A program made the position numbers and the translations under genes. 34,472 bases of DNA from Gammaproteobacteria bacterium RIFCSPHIGHO2_12_FULL_37_14 (GTDB lineage Bacteria > Pseudomonadota > Gammaproteobacteria > DSM-16500), in the NCBI GenBank assembly GCA_001801485.1, contig MGXV01000012.1:1-34472 (forward strand). The letters are read 5' to 3'. The notes beneath the pieces were generated by a model. It was not told the origin of the DNA. It worked only from the letters and a program-made list of their open reading frames with translations, and did no database searches. Positions 17,028 to 25,978 of the stretch are shown one piece after another. The stretch's first letter is position 1; the number at the start of each line of letters is the position of its first letter.

Positions 17028-20000
17028 TTACCTCATCGTCGCTTTATTTGTTGCTGGTAGCGGATGGGGCGTAATTTGGCGGCTCTGGTTAGCATGACTA
17101 TCAAAAAGCCCCAAGGTAGCACGTTGCTGATGCCATTGAGATCTTTCTAGATAAATGGTTTCGCGAATAGTATCAATAGGAATAGGGTATCCTTGCATTC
17201 TTTGTATGAGAAGTGCATTACTGGTAGCGATTTGCTCATTGTTATAATAATATTTTTCATCTTTTAGATATATTTCATTTAGCGGTACCCAACGACCATC
17301 ACTAAAATCATCGTGGGGGTGTAGTTGTCCACTGAGATCGGCGTCAAAATCAAGCCAATAAAAATAAATAGAATAATTAGTTGCAACTTTTGTGCTATTA
17401 AAATTATCTAGATATTGATAATGGTATAATTGACGAATAATGAGAGCGTGGTTGATACCGTTCTGGTGATAGTCAAGATCCAATCGATCGAGTGCTTCTA
17501 ATAACGATATATCTAGTTTTAGTATTTCATTATTCTTATTTGTCCAGCCTTGCATATTTAATTGCGTTTCTTCTCGCAATTCTCTTAATAGGCCCATAAA
17601 AACCTTCTCATTTTCATTAATGAAACCACCAGGCGCGATCAGTGGGAAATGGATAGAAGATTTTTTACGACCAAGATAAATGCATTTTTTCTGTTTAATG
17701 AAACAGGTTATCATCCCCACCCCGACTTTTTGTTTACGTTGCCGATCGTCAACGCCAGGCGTGGTATAAAAATCATACCAGAATTTATTTTTTTCCATAT
17801 CGGTTTTAGTGAGGGTATGAGTAGTCATAGCTTTCCAGACGGTGTTAGCTGTTGATAACACAGGTAATGGAAATATGGTAGCATCGATCTCATGAAATAA
17901 AATTTTAAGTTTGTTAATCGTGAAAGCTGGAATATGTAGATGTTTTTCAAGCTGATTAAATAGTGCCTGGTTTTGTTTTATATAGGTAGAAAAGTATTGC
18001 GTTGCTTCATTTAATGTGGGAGTGTCTTCTATAATCATTAAGAAATAGTTAGCAATGAGTAAGAAGAAGCGATGGGCCTTGGCCTCAGGCAAATGTTGGG
18101 TATGTTTTGAAATTTCTACGAGAGATTCGAGTACTTCTAGCTCAACAAAAAAAGCTTCTTGGAAAACAACAGCCGTATTGTTTAAAGTAGTCTTAAGCAT
18201 TAATTCACAAAATGTCATGATTATATTGGCATTGCAATTTGTAAGGCTAAATTCCTCATGAAATGGTTCTATCAAAATAGGAATAGCCTCATGGAAACCA
18301 CTTGCACTTAAAAGCAACGCGGCGTGATATAAATCATCCATTTCTCCTAGCAACGGCATAGGCTCATAGTCAGACATAGCACTTAATAGATTTCCTAGCG
18401 ACGACCATTTATCATTTGCGCTAGCGTTTAAGCGATCATTGATTAAACGATGGATTGGACGAATGTTTGATTCAGGAAGAAAGGTTAGCAAATGAAACAA
18501 ATCGTTTTGCTCACAGAGCGTCCACAAAAGATTTTTATGATTTGGCAATAAAGCTAATAATCGCTTTAATCCCTCTGGGTTGAATTGATTTTCGTCAATG
18601 TTTTGATTACGAATGAGATAATCATTAATATCGATGGCTATTTTTTCCCAATCATTTTCAAGTTGAGGAAGGTTTTTTATTGTTAATAACATTAACTCTT
18701 CATCAGTTGCTAAATCAATCAAGCAACTGTGTTCTTGATACAATTTTTTTAATATTTTTTTTAAAAACGAGGTTTTATTTTCAATACTCAAGAGAATGGG
18801 TAATTCTAATAAAGGATAAGTCGCTAATAATTCTTGACTCATATGTTCTAGCAGTAAATCAAACATTACCATAACATTAATGGATGCTAATTCTGTGATA
18901 AATAATGGTTGTTTCATTACCTGAGAGATTAAATTAGGCTGGTATTTAAAAAATAAGTTTACTAATTCAATGCTGTCTTTATCGATAGCAGTTATGAAAA
19001 TATACTTAGCACTCGGATCAGCGCCATTTTTTAACAAAAATTTAACAAATTCTATATCTCCAGGAATATATCGTCCAATCGCTTTTTCTAACATCTTCGT
19101 GAGCAGGGGTTCTGTAGCAAATTGCAATACGTGAACAAGATTAGGCATAGAGAAAATATTAGGAATTAAATTTAATAATTCAAAACGAGGTAGAAGTAGA
19201 CGTCCACAGTGAGGTAAAGTTGTAATAGGAAAACGATGAGTTAATATTTTTTCGTTGAGTTTAATATTTGGATAGGCGAGTAGCATTAAGTAAAGTGTAT
19301 TCACGTGAAAAGTATCTAGTAAACATTCTGCAGTAGAATGTTGCAAAATCAAATTAATCATCGCTTCTGACTGTTTTTCGGCAATCGCACGCGCGAGCAA
19401 GGTACCGATGTATCGATACCCATTGAATTTGATTTCAACATCCTGATTTAAATCGAATCCGACATCAATGGCGCGTTTTAAAGAATGAATATCTTGCAAT
19501 GCCGTTTGAATACGAGTTTCAGTAGCATGAATTTTGGTGGGCGGTGGAATAATTTTTGTATAGCGGTTATCAAGAGGAATCGCCAAAAAATATTTAAATT
19601 CGATTATGCCGGGATGAAGTAGTTCTGAAAAGCTATTAGAAAGCAGTTCACTATCATCAGGATGATCAATTATATTCTGATAAAATTTACCGCCAACATA
19701 GCGCGCGGTTAAAATAAAAAGCAAACTTAAAATATGCAATAGTCGTCTGCCCGAATAAAAACCTTGGGCAAAGGATTTTTTTTCCACATATTGCGTATCG
19801 TTATCAATGATATATTTAGTATAGCGATAATTATCTTCGTGAGAAATAAAGCTCCAAGAATCCGCATAATTAGTGGGATTGAAAAGTTGATTATCCGCAA
19901 ATGCACGCCAATGAAACGATATATGCGCATGATCAAAGAAATCAGGATAAACAGCTAATAGTGCTTTTACATTGAATGAAATAGCTGCTCCTTTACGCAA

Positions 20001-22184
20001 AAAACCAGGGGCGGAAGCTTTTTTAGGAGCGATAGTGCCAAAAATTTGTGCGGATAAATCTTTATCGTCCGGAGGTGTACGTTGATGATTAACCGGAATT
20101 TTTTTTGCTTTTCTTGCTAAAGGAGCATAAATCATTCCACAAGCTTGTATTTTTTCAAGATCGGTTGGAGAATCTAATCCATGTCTAATTTCCCAATCGC
20201 AATTCATTAAAGTTCGATAAGCAAGTTTTTCTTGTGGAGTTAATATTTGCGGCTTGGTGACATTCATCAAGGTATAATAGCCTTTTTTTTCAATAAAAGG
20301 CTTACGTAAATTCTCTGGTAATAACGCCATATGCTGTAGTTCATCAATCAGTAGCTTATAATTCAATACTGATAATTCACGAAATGGTAAGTTGCTCAGT
20401 GCCGAGTGATCGTGTTTCTTTATCGTCGTTTGACAAAGCTTATAATTTAATGCTGTTAAAAATAATTTTTTCTTTGATTCGGATAACTGATTAGTTAATT
20501 TCTTTTTTCCGTTAGTAGTAAAATATTGATCGATTATTGTGATACGATTAGTTAAACTGCTTATATAGGTTAATTCATGCCTTTTTGTGCAATGAAAAAA
20601 TAAATATAATTCAAACCATTCGCGATCATTGTTTCCTAATAGAAATAAATTTTGATAGGATGTCGATGTCCCCTGTAAAAAATCTTCTAACCATTGTACA
20701 GAATGTTCGCTTACTATTTTAGACTGAATAAAATCAAGTGTTAAAATATAATTACATAAATGTTCATGTCGGAGTTTAATGACATGAGCAAGAAAATTTA
20801 ACCAAAAAGTGTCATCTTTTATAATCAATTGTTGGTTACACAAATAAGTAGCTTGTTGCTGAGTAGGCAAATAATTTGATTTCCATAATTTAATTACTTT
20901 TTCCAAATGTAAAATATGAAATTGTTCATGTAAATTAGTAATATCTAAGCTAGCGATTAGATCAACTAAATGTTTGAGCTGATCAGGTCGATAAACTGGT
21001 ATTTCTTGAAATGTCATTGCCCATGCTTTTCTGTGCCATTCATAGAATTTCTCTTTAGAAGGAGTAGATCTATGCATCAGAGCATGTTCCAGTATGACTT
21101 TCTGTTCCATGACTGTTTTTAAGTAACCTTCAAAGATAAGATAGACAATAATAGTTGATAGTTCATTATCTGCTAATGGAAATAGTAGTAAATTAAATTT
21201 ATTATTTCTAATATAGTTCACTGCTAAATGAGTAAATGCATCGAGTGATATAAGAGATAATTTTTCCGGTGGTTGTAATGAATAATGCGATGATGTATTT
21301 CCTAATATAGACTGTATGTTGATATAATTAGGTGATGTGAGCACTTTCCTTATCCAAGAAGGAATCTTGGCAAGCAGTTGCAGAATGCTGACTTGATGGT
21401 CAGTGAGGTCTCTCGGAGTGCTTTTGTTGTTTATGTGTGAAAAAAACAGGGATACTAACGATTCTATATCTTCTTGATAGAGAGCATCATTTTGCTGAGT
21501 ATCAGGGCGTCGCATGATGGTCAGAATAAAAGCAAAATCTTGGTGAGCAATGGCGAGTTTAAGTAAGTTTTTTAGTGTCACCAGATTAGGTTTTGGCAAA
21601 TTAAATTTAATGACGAGATTATAGAGTGCCAGTGTACTTTGGAAAAATGGCGTTAAAGCATAGTTAGATGCATTCTCTGGATCTTCAAAGAAAGAATACA
21701 GGCGTTGTGTTAAAGCACGGTGCGCACAATCTTGATAGAAACCCTTGTCGATTAGAAAAAGGATGATATGTGAATCATAAGTATAGCTCGCGAGCAGTAA
21801 TAAATCATTGCTCAGTGAGCCACATTGAATAGCTTTATCAAATAGCAATTTAAAACATTCGAAGCTATAATCCGAACCCACGGTATAAGCTAAGGCATTA
21901 TCGTATTTAACTTTAAAAGAATTATATTCTTCTAATGGGTTAGCATTATAATCAAGCAATAATTTTAAAATTTTTAAAGCTGGCTCGTTTGCAGATTCAT
22001 TTTGAGGAGAGGTGGTGTTTTTGTCAGCAATTTTTTTGACAATGGCTTGATTAGCATGATCGATAGCATCTTTTAAAATGCTAGCTTGATTAGCATCCGC
22101 ACCTTGTTTTAGTATTTGTTCAGCGTCTTTGACGGCTTGAGAAGCAACAGCATGGGCTAATCGTATCGATAATGTTCTTTTCAA
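17028..22184 (-). CDS. Giant ankyrin-like repeat protein with C-terminal Nudix hydrolase domain
   Basis: The protein has 1718 residues. Degenerate ankyrin-type helices are seen near the N-terminus (ILKQGADANQASILKDAI, 24-41; LKLLLDYNANP, 73-83) and again at about 1046-1085 (FVKFLLKNGADPSAK). Residues 640-880 look like a separate globular region without a recognisable motif. Residues 1470-1640 are a Nudix domain: G1520-x5-E1526-x7-R1534-E-L-R-E-E1539-T-Q-L. All catalytic Glu/Arg positions are kept, but the usual Gly near the end is Gln1541. Nudix enzymes hydrolyse nucleoside diphosphates linked to other groups; the substrate here is unknown. The start is TTG at 22182-22184, overlapping the stop of the OTU gene as TTGA, so expression is probably coupled. 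No early Met offers an alternative. Size and architecture resemble Legionellales effectors. Confidence 0.82.
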   Translation of the reverse strand: MKRTLSIRLAHAVASQAVKDAEQILKQGADANQASILKDAIDHANQAIVKKIADKNTTSPQNESANEPALKILKLLLDYNANPLEEYNSFKVKYDNALAYTVGSDYSFECFKLLFDKAIQCGSLSNDLLLLASYTYDSHIILFLIDKGFYQDCAHRALTQRLYSFFEDPENASNYALTPFFQSTLALYNLVIKFNLPKPNLVTLKNLLKLAIAHQDFAFILTIMRRPDTQQNDALYQEDIESLVSLFFSHINNKSTPRDLTDHQVSILQLLAKIPSWIRKVLTSPNYINIQSILGNTSSHYSLQPPEKLSLISLDAFTHLAVNYIRNNKFNLLLFPLADNELSTIIVYLIFEGYLKTVMEQKVILEHALMHRSTPSKEKFYEWHRKAWAMTFQEIPVYRPDQLKHLVDLIASLDITNLHEQFHILHLEKVIKLWKSNYLPTQQQATYLCNQQLIIKDDTFWLNFLAHVIKLRHEHLCNYILTLDFIQSKIVSEHSVQWLEDFLQGTSTSYQNLFLLGNNDREWFELYLFFHCTKRHELTYISSLTNRITIIDQYFTTNGKKKLTNQLSESKKKLFLTALNYKLCQTTIKKHDHSALSNLPFRELSVLNYKLLIDELQHMALLPENLRKPFIEKKGYYTLMNVTKPQILTPQEKLAYRTLMNCDWEIRHGLDSPTDLEKIQACGMIYAPLARKAKKIPVNHQRTPPDDKDLSAQIFGTIAPKKASAPGFLRKGAAISFNVKALLAVYPDFFDHAHISFHWRAFADNQLFNPTNYADSWSFISHEDNYRYTKYIIDNDTQYVEKKSFAQGFYSGRRLLHILSLLFILTARYVGGKFYQNIIDHPDDSELLSNSFSELLHPGIIEFKYFLAIPLDNRYTKIIPPPTKIHATETRIQTALQDIHSLKRAIDVGFDLNQDVEIKFNGYRYIGTLLARAIAEKQSEAMINLILQHSTAECLLDTFHVNTLYLMLLAYPNIKLNEKILTHRFPITTLPHCGRLLLPRFELLNLIPNIFSMPNLVHVLQFATEPLLTKMLEKAIGRYIPGDIEFVKFLLKNGADPSAKYIFITAIDKDSIELVNLFFKYQPNLISQVMKQPLFITELASINVMVMFDLLLEHMSQELLATYPLLELPILLSIENKTSFLKKILKKLYQEHSCLIDLATDEELMLLTIKNLPQLENDWEKIAIDINDYLIRNQNIDENQFNPEGLKRLLALLPNHKNLLWTLCEQNDLFHLLTFLPESNIRPIHRLINDRLNASANDKWSSLGNLLSAMSDYEPMPLLGEMDDLYHAALLLSASGFHEAIPILIEPFHEEFSLTNCNANIIMTFCELMLKTTLNNTAVVFQEAFFVELEVLESLVEISKHTQHLPEAKAHRFFLLIANYFLMIIEDTPTLNEATQYFSTYIKQNQALFNQLEKHLHIPAFTINKLKILFHEIDATIFPLPVLSTANTVWKAMTTHTLTKTDMEKNKFWYDFYTTPGVDDRQRKQKVGVGMITCFIKQKKCIYLGRKKSSIHFPLIAPGGFINENEKVFMGLLRELREETQLNMQGWTNKNNEILKLDISLLEALDRLDLDYHQNGINHALIIRQLYHYQYLDNFNSTKVATNYSIYFYWLDFDADLSGQLHPHDDFSDGRWVPLNEIYLKDEKYYYNNEQIATSNALLIQRMQGYPIPIDTIRETIYLERSQWHQQRATLGLFDSHANQSRQITPHPLPATNKATMR

Positions 22185-23716
22185 TGTTTTTTCACTTTCC
22201 GTCGCTTAGTTGCAGGCGCTGATTCTTTAACTGGCTTCTTAGTAGAACGGCGCTGTGGGGGTGGAAAGGTTAATTGTTGTTGTATGGCTACTGGAGCGAT
22301 CGATGCCATGGTTGGATGAACTGGGTGGCGCATCGCCTTTAATTTTTCACTTAATTTAAAAGTAAGATCAGGCCATTGAAAGAGTGAATTATATTTATTT
22401 GCTCTATCAAGCACCGTTAACCCCTCATGATCTTTTATTGTATCTAGATCCGCACCAGCGGTTACCAACGTTCTTAAACAGTTATCAATAATTGAAAAAT
22501 ATAAGGCTGTTGCATTGGCTTCGCCTTCACGAGTAAGTTGTTCAATAATTTTATCACGTTGTTCAGCAAAATATTTAATGGCTCGATGCAAAGCTGTTTT
22601 ACCAAAAATATCGCGGTCATTAATTTTTGAGGCAAATCCACATTCAGTTAACAAATAAATAGCTAACTGGTCTGCAGCGAGACTACGTACGGCTCGATGC
22701 AATAAATTATGCTTGAATTTATTCTCATCAAAGGGACTTTTATCAAGATATATTTCTTGTTTTTGCATTTGTTGTTGTAGGCGAGGAATTTGATTTAATA
22801 AATTAAAATGAGTAAATTTATTAGTATGCAAAAGATGAATAATATTTTTTGGATCGGTTCCATTATAACCTTCCGCTAAACTAATGGTTTGATTTGCATT
22901 TGTGAGAGGCCGCCAAATATAAAGAGAAATATTTTGTTGTTTGGCAAATAATATTGCTGTTCGATAGCCTAACCATAGAGTAGTGTCTTGTAGTTGCGTT
23001 AGATAATATTTAAATAGTTCAGGCCGTGCGCAATATTTGCGAGTATCTTCAAGTAAATCTGCTACTTCTTTATTTTTATTTTCAAGTTCAATTCCAGCGA
23101 GATAACCTGTCACTATGTCGCTTTCTTGTGGAGTTAATACTTTGTTTGGGTTAGTCAGCGCCTCATCTAATAAAGTGCTAGGGGTTTTGCTGTATAAAAT
23201 GTTAGCTAAGGTTGAGGCATCTGCTCGATTTTCCTCAGGCGTTAAAATTGATGCGCAAACGGTTTTGGTTTGTTTGAGCAGATCATCTAAGTTGTGTTGC
23301 CCATTGCTATACTGACGAAGCAAGTCCGACAGCTCTGATTGTTCAGGGGGAATGGTTAGTTCGTTTGCAAAAAAGGCGGCTATTATTTCTTCAGCGAGAT
23401 AGCTGCGCGCCTGATCATCACTGATAAGCAATATTAAGGCATGAGAGACAATTTCTCTGGTTGTTCCTAAAGCATGAAAACCACAATCGCCATCGCCTTT
23501 TACTTCTTTTTCTTCAAAAAAAATATCTCCTTCACGTAGTTTTCCCTGCCAACTCTTTTGCGAAGAAACAGTTTTATATTTATGGGTCCCGGCAGCAATG
23601 GCTTTTTTGAGATCCTCCAAGGCATGTTTTCTGTAAGCTGGCTGCGCTGCTTGTAATAAAGGAGAATTGCCATCTTTGTCTTGGTCGACACAATAGTTTA
23701 ACCTAGTTGATCTCAT
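22181..23716 (-). CDS. OTU-family cysteine protease with ankyrin-like repeats and basic tail
   Basis: The 511-residue protein has an OTU deubiquitinase core. KGDGDCGF (73-80) supplies Asp75 and nucleophile Cys78, and HTNKFTHFNLL (297-307) supplies catalytic His303 and Asn305. Between them is a long helical insertion of about 100 residues. Ankyrin-like repeats follow: NLLHRAVRSLAADQLAIYLL (337-356), FGKTALHRAI (371-380) and LRTLVTAGADLDTIKDHEG (414-432). The N-terminus also carries an ankyrin-like stretch (DGNSPLLQAA). The last 25 residues are strongly basic, ending KRRKVKKH, and resemble a eukaryotic nuclear localisation signal. Bacteria lack ubiquitin, so a host target is inferred. GAGG precedes the ATG by 6 bases and a promoter-like sequence lies at 23800-23826. 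It is the first gene of the island transcript. Confidence 0.86.
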   Translation of the reverse strand: MRSTRLNYCVDQDKDGNSPLLQAAQPAYRKHALEDLKKAIAAGTHKYKTVSSQKSWQGKLREGDIFFEEKEVKGDGDCGFHALGTTREIVSHALILLISDDQARSYLAEEIIAAFFANELTIPPEQSELSDLLRQYSNGQHNLDDLLKQTKTVCASILTPEENRADASTLANILYSKTPSTLLDEALTNPNKVLTPQESDIVTGYLAGIELENKNKEVADLLEDTRKYCARPELFKYYLTQLQDTTLWLGYRTAILFAKQQNISLYIWRPLTNANQTISLAEGYNGTDPKNIIHLLHTNKFTHFNLLNQIPRLQQQMQKQEIYLDKSPFDENKFKHNLLHRAVRSLAADQLAIYLLTECGFASKINDRDIFGKTALHRAIKYFAEQRDKIIEQLTREGEANATALYFSIIDNCLRTLVTAGADLDTIKDHEGLTVLDRANKYNSLFQWPDLTFKLSEKLKAMRHPVHPTMASIAPVAIQQQLTFPPPQRRSTKKPVKESAPATKRRKVKKH

Positions 23717-23799
23717 CAGAAGCCTCGTTTGCCTGTATTTTTGTTTATTTTATGTTCTTAAAACGATGAATAATCAAATAATTGTTATTTTGTAGGAAT

Positions 23800-23826
23800 A
23801 TTATACTAATATATTTAGCTTTTCAA
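23800..23826 (-). promoter_or_regulatory. Putative promoter of the OTU/giant-gene operon
   Basis: On the minus strand, TTGAAA (23821-23826) and a perfect TATAAT (23800-23805) are 15 bases apart; shifting to the overlapping TAATAT gives 17. The surroundings are very AT-rich. Predicted transcription would begin near 23793, leaving a leader of about 77 bases before the ATG at 23716. It lies just after the aminopeptidase gene, giving the island its own start. Confidence 0.45.
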
Positions 23827-23864
23827 GCCAATGTTGACGGGCACATTGAATGCTGCTGAGGCAA

Positions 23865-25088
23865 CTAAGTCACTGGTTCAGCAAGCTCCACTCCAAAAGC
23901 AACACCAAGTTTTACAAAATCTGTCATATGAGCAAGTGATAGAATATCCATCGTATCTTTTATCGTATGGATATAAGGATCTTCCTTACCAAATTCAGCT
24001 TCAACTGGCATGGAGGCGATAATCCCGGCTTTGTGCCAAGATGCGTGATCACTGCAGGCATAACCACATTTAGTATATTTGACTGGCTGTTTGATATACG
24101 TATCAATTAATAATGCTAAGTAGGCAGTTAAATCAGAATTAACGTAATCGCTAATCAACCAAAGAGTAGGATCATTTTTCGGAGCATAGCCAGCGAGATC
24201 CAACTGGATCACGGCTTCAATCGGTATATTTTTTTCTTTGAATTTAGCGACTACCTTTTTAGAACCAACTAACCCCATTTCTTCTGCGGCATACCAAATA
24301 AAATAGATAGGTTTTTTAAAATGCATACCACTACTGAGCAAAGTACGTGCAACCTCCATGACGGCTACGGAACCTGAACCATCATCATCAGCACCGGGAC
24401 TTCTACCATAGGCTTGTTCAAGGATAGAATCCATATGACCGCCAATGACAATACCAGGTTCATCTGAATGTCCTAGTTTGGCAACAACAGAAGGTTGCCG
24501 ATAGCGTCCGGTATCAATAAAGTAAACTTTTACATCCGTATGCCCAGTCTGTTGTGCAAGAGCTAACATTTTGTTCTTAATCCATTCCGCTGCATTTACG
24601 CCATTAGTGGAGAATGCAAAACGATCAGGAAAAGAAGTGAGAGTGGTTAAATTTTGCCACATATCTTGAGGATTAATTTGATTCAATAATGGATTAACTT
24701 GTTTTTGATATTTAATACTAAAGGTGACATTTTCTGATTTGGTATGAAGGGGCATGTCATATTGCATTAAAAATAATTTGGCTTGTTGAGGAGCAGATTT
24801 TTTTGAATTAACTGTTAGCCACTCATCGGTAACATCGATGAATCCACCGCAGAGTTGCTTTTGATGGATTTTAACGCGAATCAGTTGTCGAATGCCATTG
24901 CTATCGATTTCAATGAGCGACAGATTTTGATTTGATGCCAAGGTAGTATAGTGATGGGTTATTTGATTGATTAGGCACAGTGGCGTCACTACTATATGTT
25001 TTTCAATTTCAAATGTTGTTTTTGAAGCAAGAGCAAGGCTACTGAATAAAGATAAAAGAATTAAAATAAAATTAATCTTCCTTGACAT
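23865..25088 (-). CDS. Secreted M28-family zinc aminopeptidase
   Basis: The 407-residue protein begins with a signal peptide (residues 1-21, ending SSLALA). The peptidase domain starts near residue 150. Two-zinc ligands and catalytic residues are visible: H218 in GGHMDS, D234 in GADDDGSG, E269-E270 in AAEEMG, D297 in QLDLAGY and H374 in YIHT. This family includes the leucine aminopeptidases LapA/LapB that Legionella exports by type II secretion, so an extracellular or periplasmic nutrient role is likely. The first 130 residues after the signal are an N-terminal propeptide-like region. AGGGAG precedes the ATG with good spacing. It lies 76 bases downstream of the DsbA-like gene on the same strand. 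Confidence 0.9.
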   Translation of the reverse strand: MSRKINFILILLSLFSSLALASKTTFEIEKHIVVTPLCLINQITHHYTTLASNQNLSLIEIDSNGIRQLIRVKIHQKQLCGGFIDVTDEWLTVNSKKSAPQQAKLFLMQYDMPLHTKSENVTFSIKYQKQVNPLLNQINPQDMWQNLTTLTSFPDRFAFSTNGVNAAEWIKNKMLALAQQTGHTDVKVYFIDTGRYRQPSVVAKLGHSDEPGIVIGGHMDSILEQAYGRSPGADDDGSGSVAVMEVARTLLSSGMHFKKPIYFIWYAAEEMGLVGSKKVVAKFKEKNIPIEAVIQLDLAGYAPKNDPTLWLISDYVNSDLTAYLALLIDTYIKQPVKYTKCGYACSDHASWHKAGIIASMPVEAEFGKEDPYIHTIKDTMDILSLAHMTDFVKLGVAFGVELAEPVT

Positions 25089-25164
25089 AATATCTCCCTT
25101 TAAAAAGCTATTTACTAATGCTTACTGATACAATTTTTGTCAGTAGACACTCAGTACCACAATT

Positions 25165-25947
25165 TTACTTGCCTGCTTGATCAATCAAAGTTTGTATTTG
25201 TTTTTGATCCATTTGACCTGGCGTATAGCTGATTCCATTACTGCTAGTAGCATCTGATTTGCCAATAAAAAATGCGGGCGTACCGAATAATTTAAGATCT
25301 TGTGCGAGTTTCGTATTATTTTTAAGCTGAGTATCGATTGATTTATCATTAATATCTTTCTTTAATTGTTCAACATTCAAACCTTGTGTTTTTGCTATCG
25401 AGTAAATTGTTTCTTCACTTAAAGGTTGTTTAGTTGAAAGTAAAGCGTGGCTAAATTCGTAATACTTTCCTTGTTTATTTGCTGCAAGAGCTGCGCGAGC
25501 TGCAAATTCTGACACAGGGCCGCGAATAGGAAATTCTTTAAAAACTACTCGCACATTAGGATTAGATTTGATAATGGCATCCATTACCGGCGCCATATCG
25601 ACACAATGCGGACATTGGTAATCAAAGAATTCAACAATAGTAACTTGACCATTTGGATTACCAGCTATGGGATCATTCATTTGACTGAATAAAGCTTTTA
25701 CAAATTGTGGAGCAGTTTGTTGAGTTTTTTTGACGGTTTGTTGCGCTTCTTCATATTGTCGACGTTGTAATACTTGCATGGCTTCAACTAAAACTTCTGG
25801 CTTGCTAACCAGGTATTGATGGACAACTTCTTCTATTTTCGCTCGCTCAGCAGGACTGACATTATTATTTGTATTTGCTGCAGCATAACTTTGAATGGTA
25901 TGGCTTACTAATGTGATAGCAAGTAAGACTTTAATCAATTGGTTCAT
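25165..25947 (-). CDS. DsbA/Com1-like periplasmic thiol-disulfide oxidoreductase
   Basis: The 260-residue protein has a signal peptide (about 1-23), a helical N-terminal segment (30-80) and a thioredoxin fold with the active site C112-P-H-C115 and the cis-Pro loop FGTPAFFIG. The layout matches Com1 of Coxiella and DsbA2 of Legionella, in which the N-terminal helices mediate dimerisation and the protein can act as both oxidase and isomerase. It introduces or rearranges disulfide bonds in exported proteins. Likely clients nearby are the secreted aminopeptidase and the Cys-rich lipoprotein, but that is inference. It lies 31 bases after cca on the same strand. Confidence 0.92.
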   Translation of the reverse strand: MNQLIKVLLAITLVSHTIQSYAAANTNNNVSPAERAKIEEVVHQYLVSKPEVLVEAMQVLQRRQYEEAQQTVKKTQQTAPQFVKALFSQMNDPIAGNPNGQVTIVEFFDYQCPHCVDMAPVMDAIIKSNPNVRVVFKEFPIRGPVSEFAARAALAANKQGKYYEFSHALLSTKQPLSEETIYSIAKTQGLNVEQLKKDINDKSIDTQLKNNTKLAQDLKLFGTPAFFIGKSDATSSNGISYTPGQMDQKQIQTLIDQAGK

Positions 25948-25978
25948 GAGCGATCACTCCCTAATGTGTGAAAAGAAA

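Noticed and set aside
19545..20270. ADP-ribosyltransferase-like reading of the giant protein: Arg657 in AYRTL, Ser in AISFN, Glu862 in IEFKY
   Set aside because: The order loosely suits an R-S-E triad, but spacing is long, there is no ExE pair (E-F-K instead) and no supporting motif, so the match may be chance.
23831..24022. 63-residue plus-strand open frame
   Set aside because: It is antisense to the 3' end of the M28 aminopeptidase gene and has no ribosome binding site or domain.
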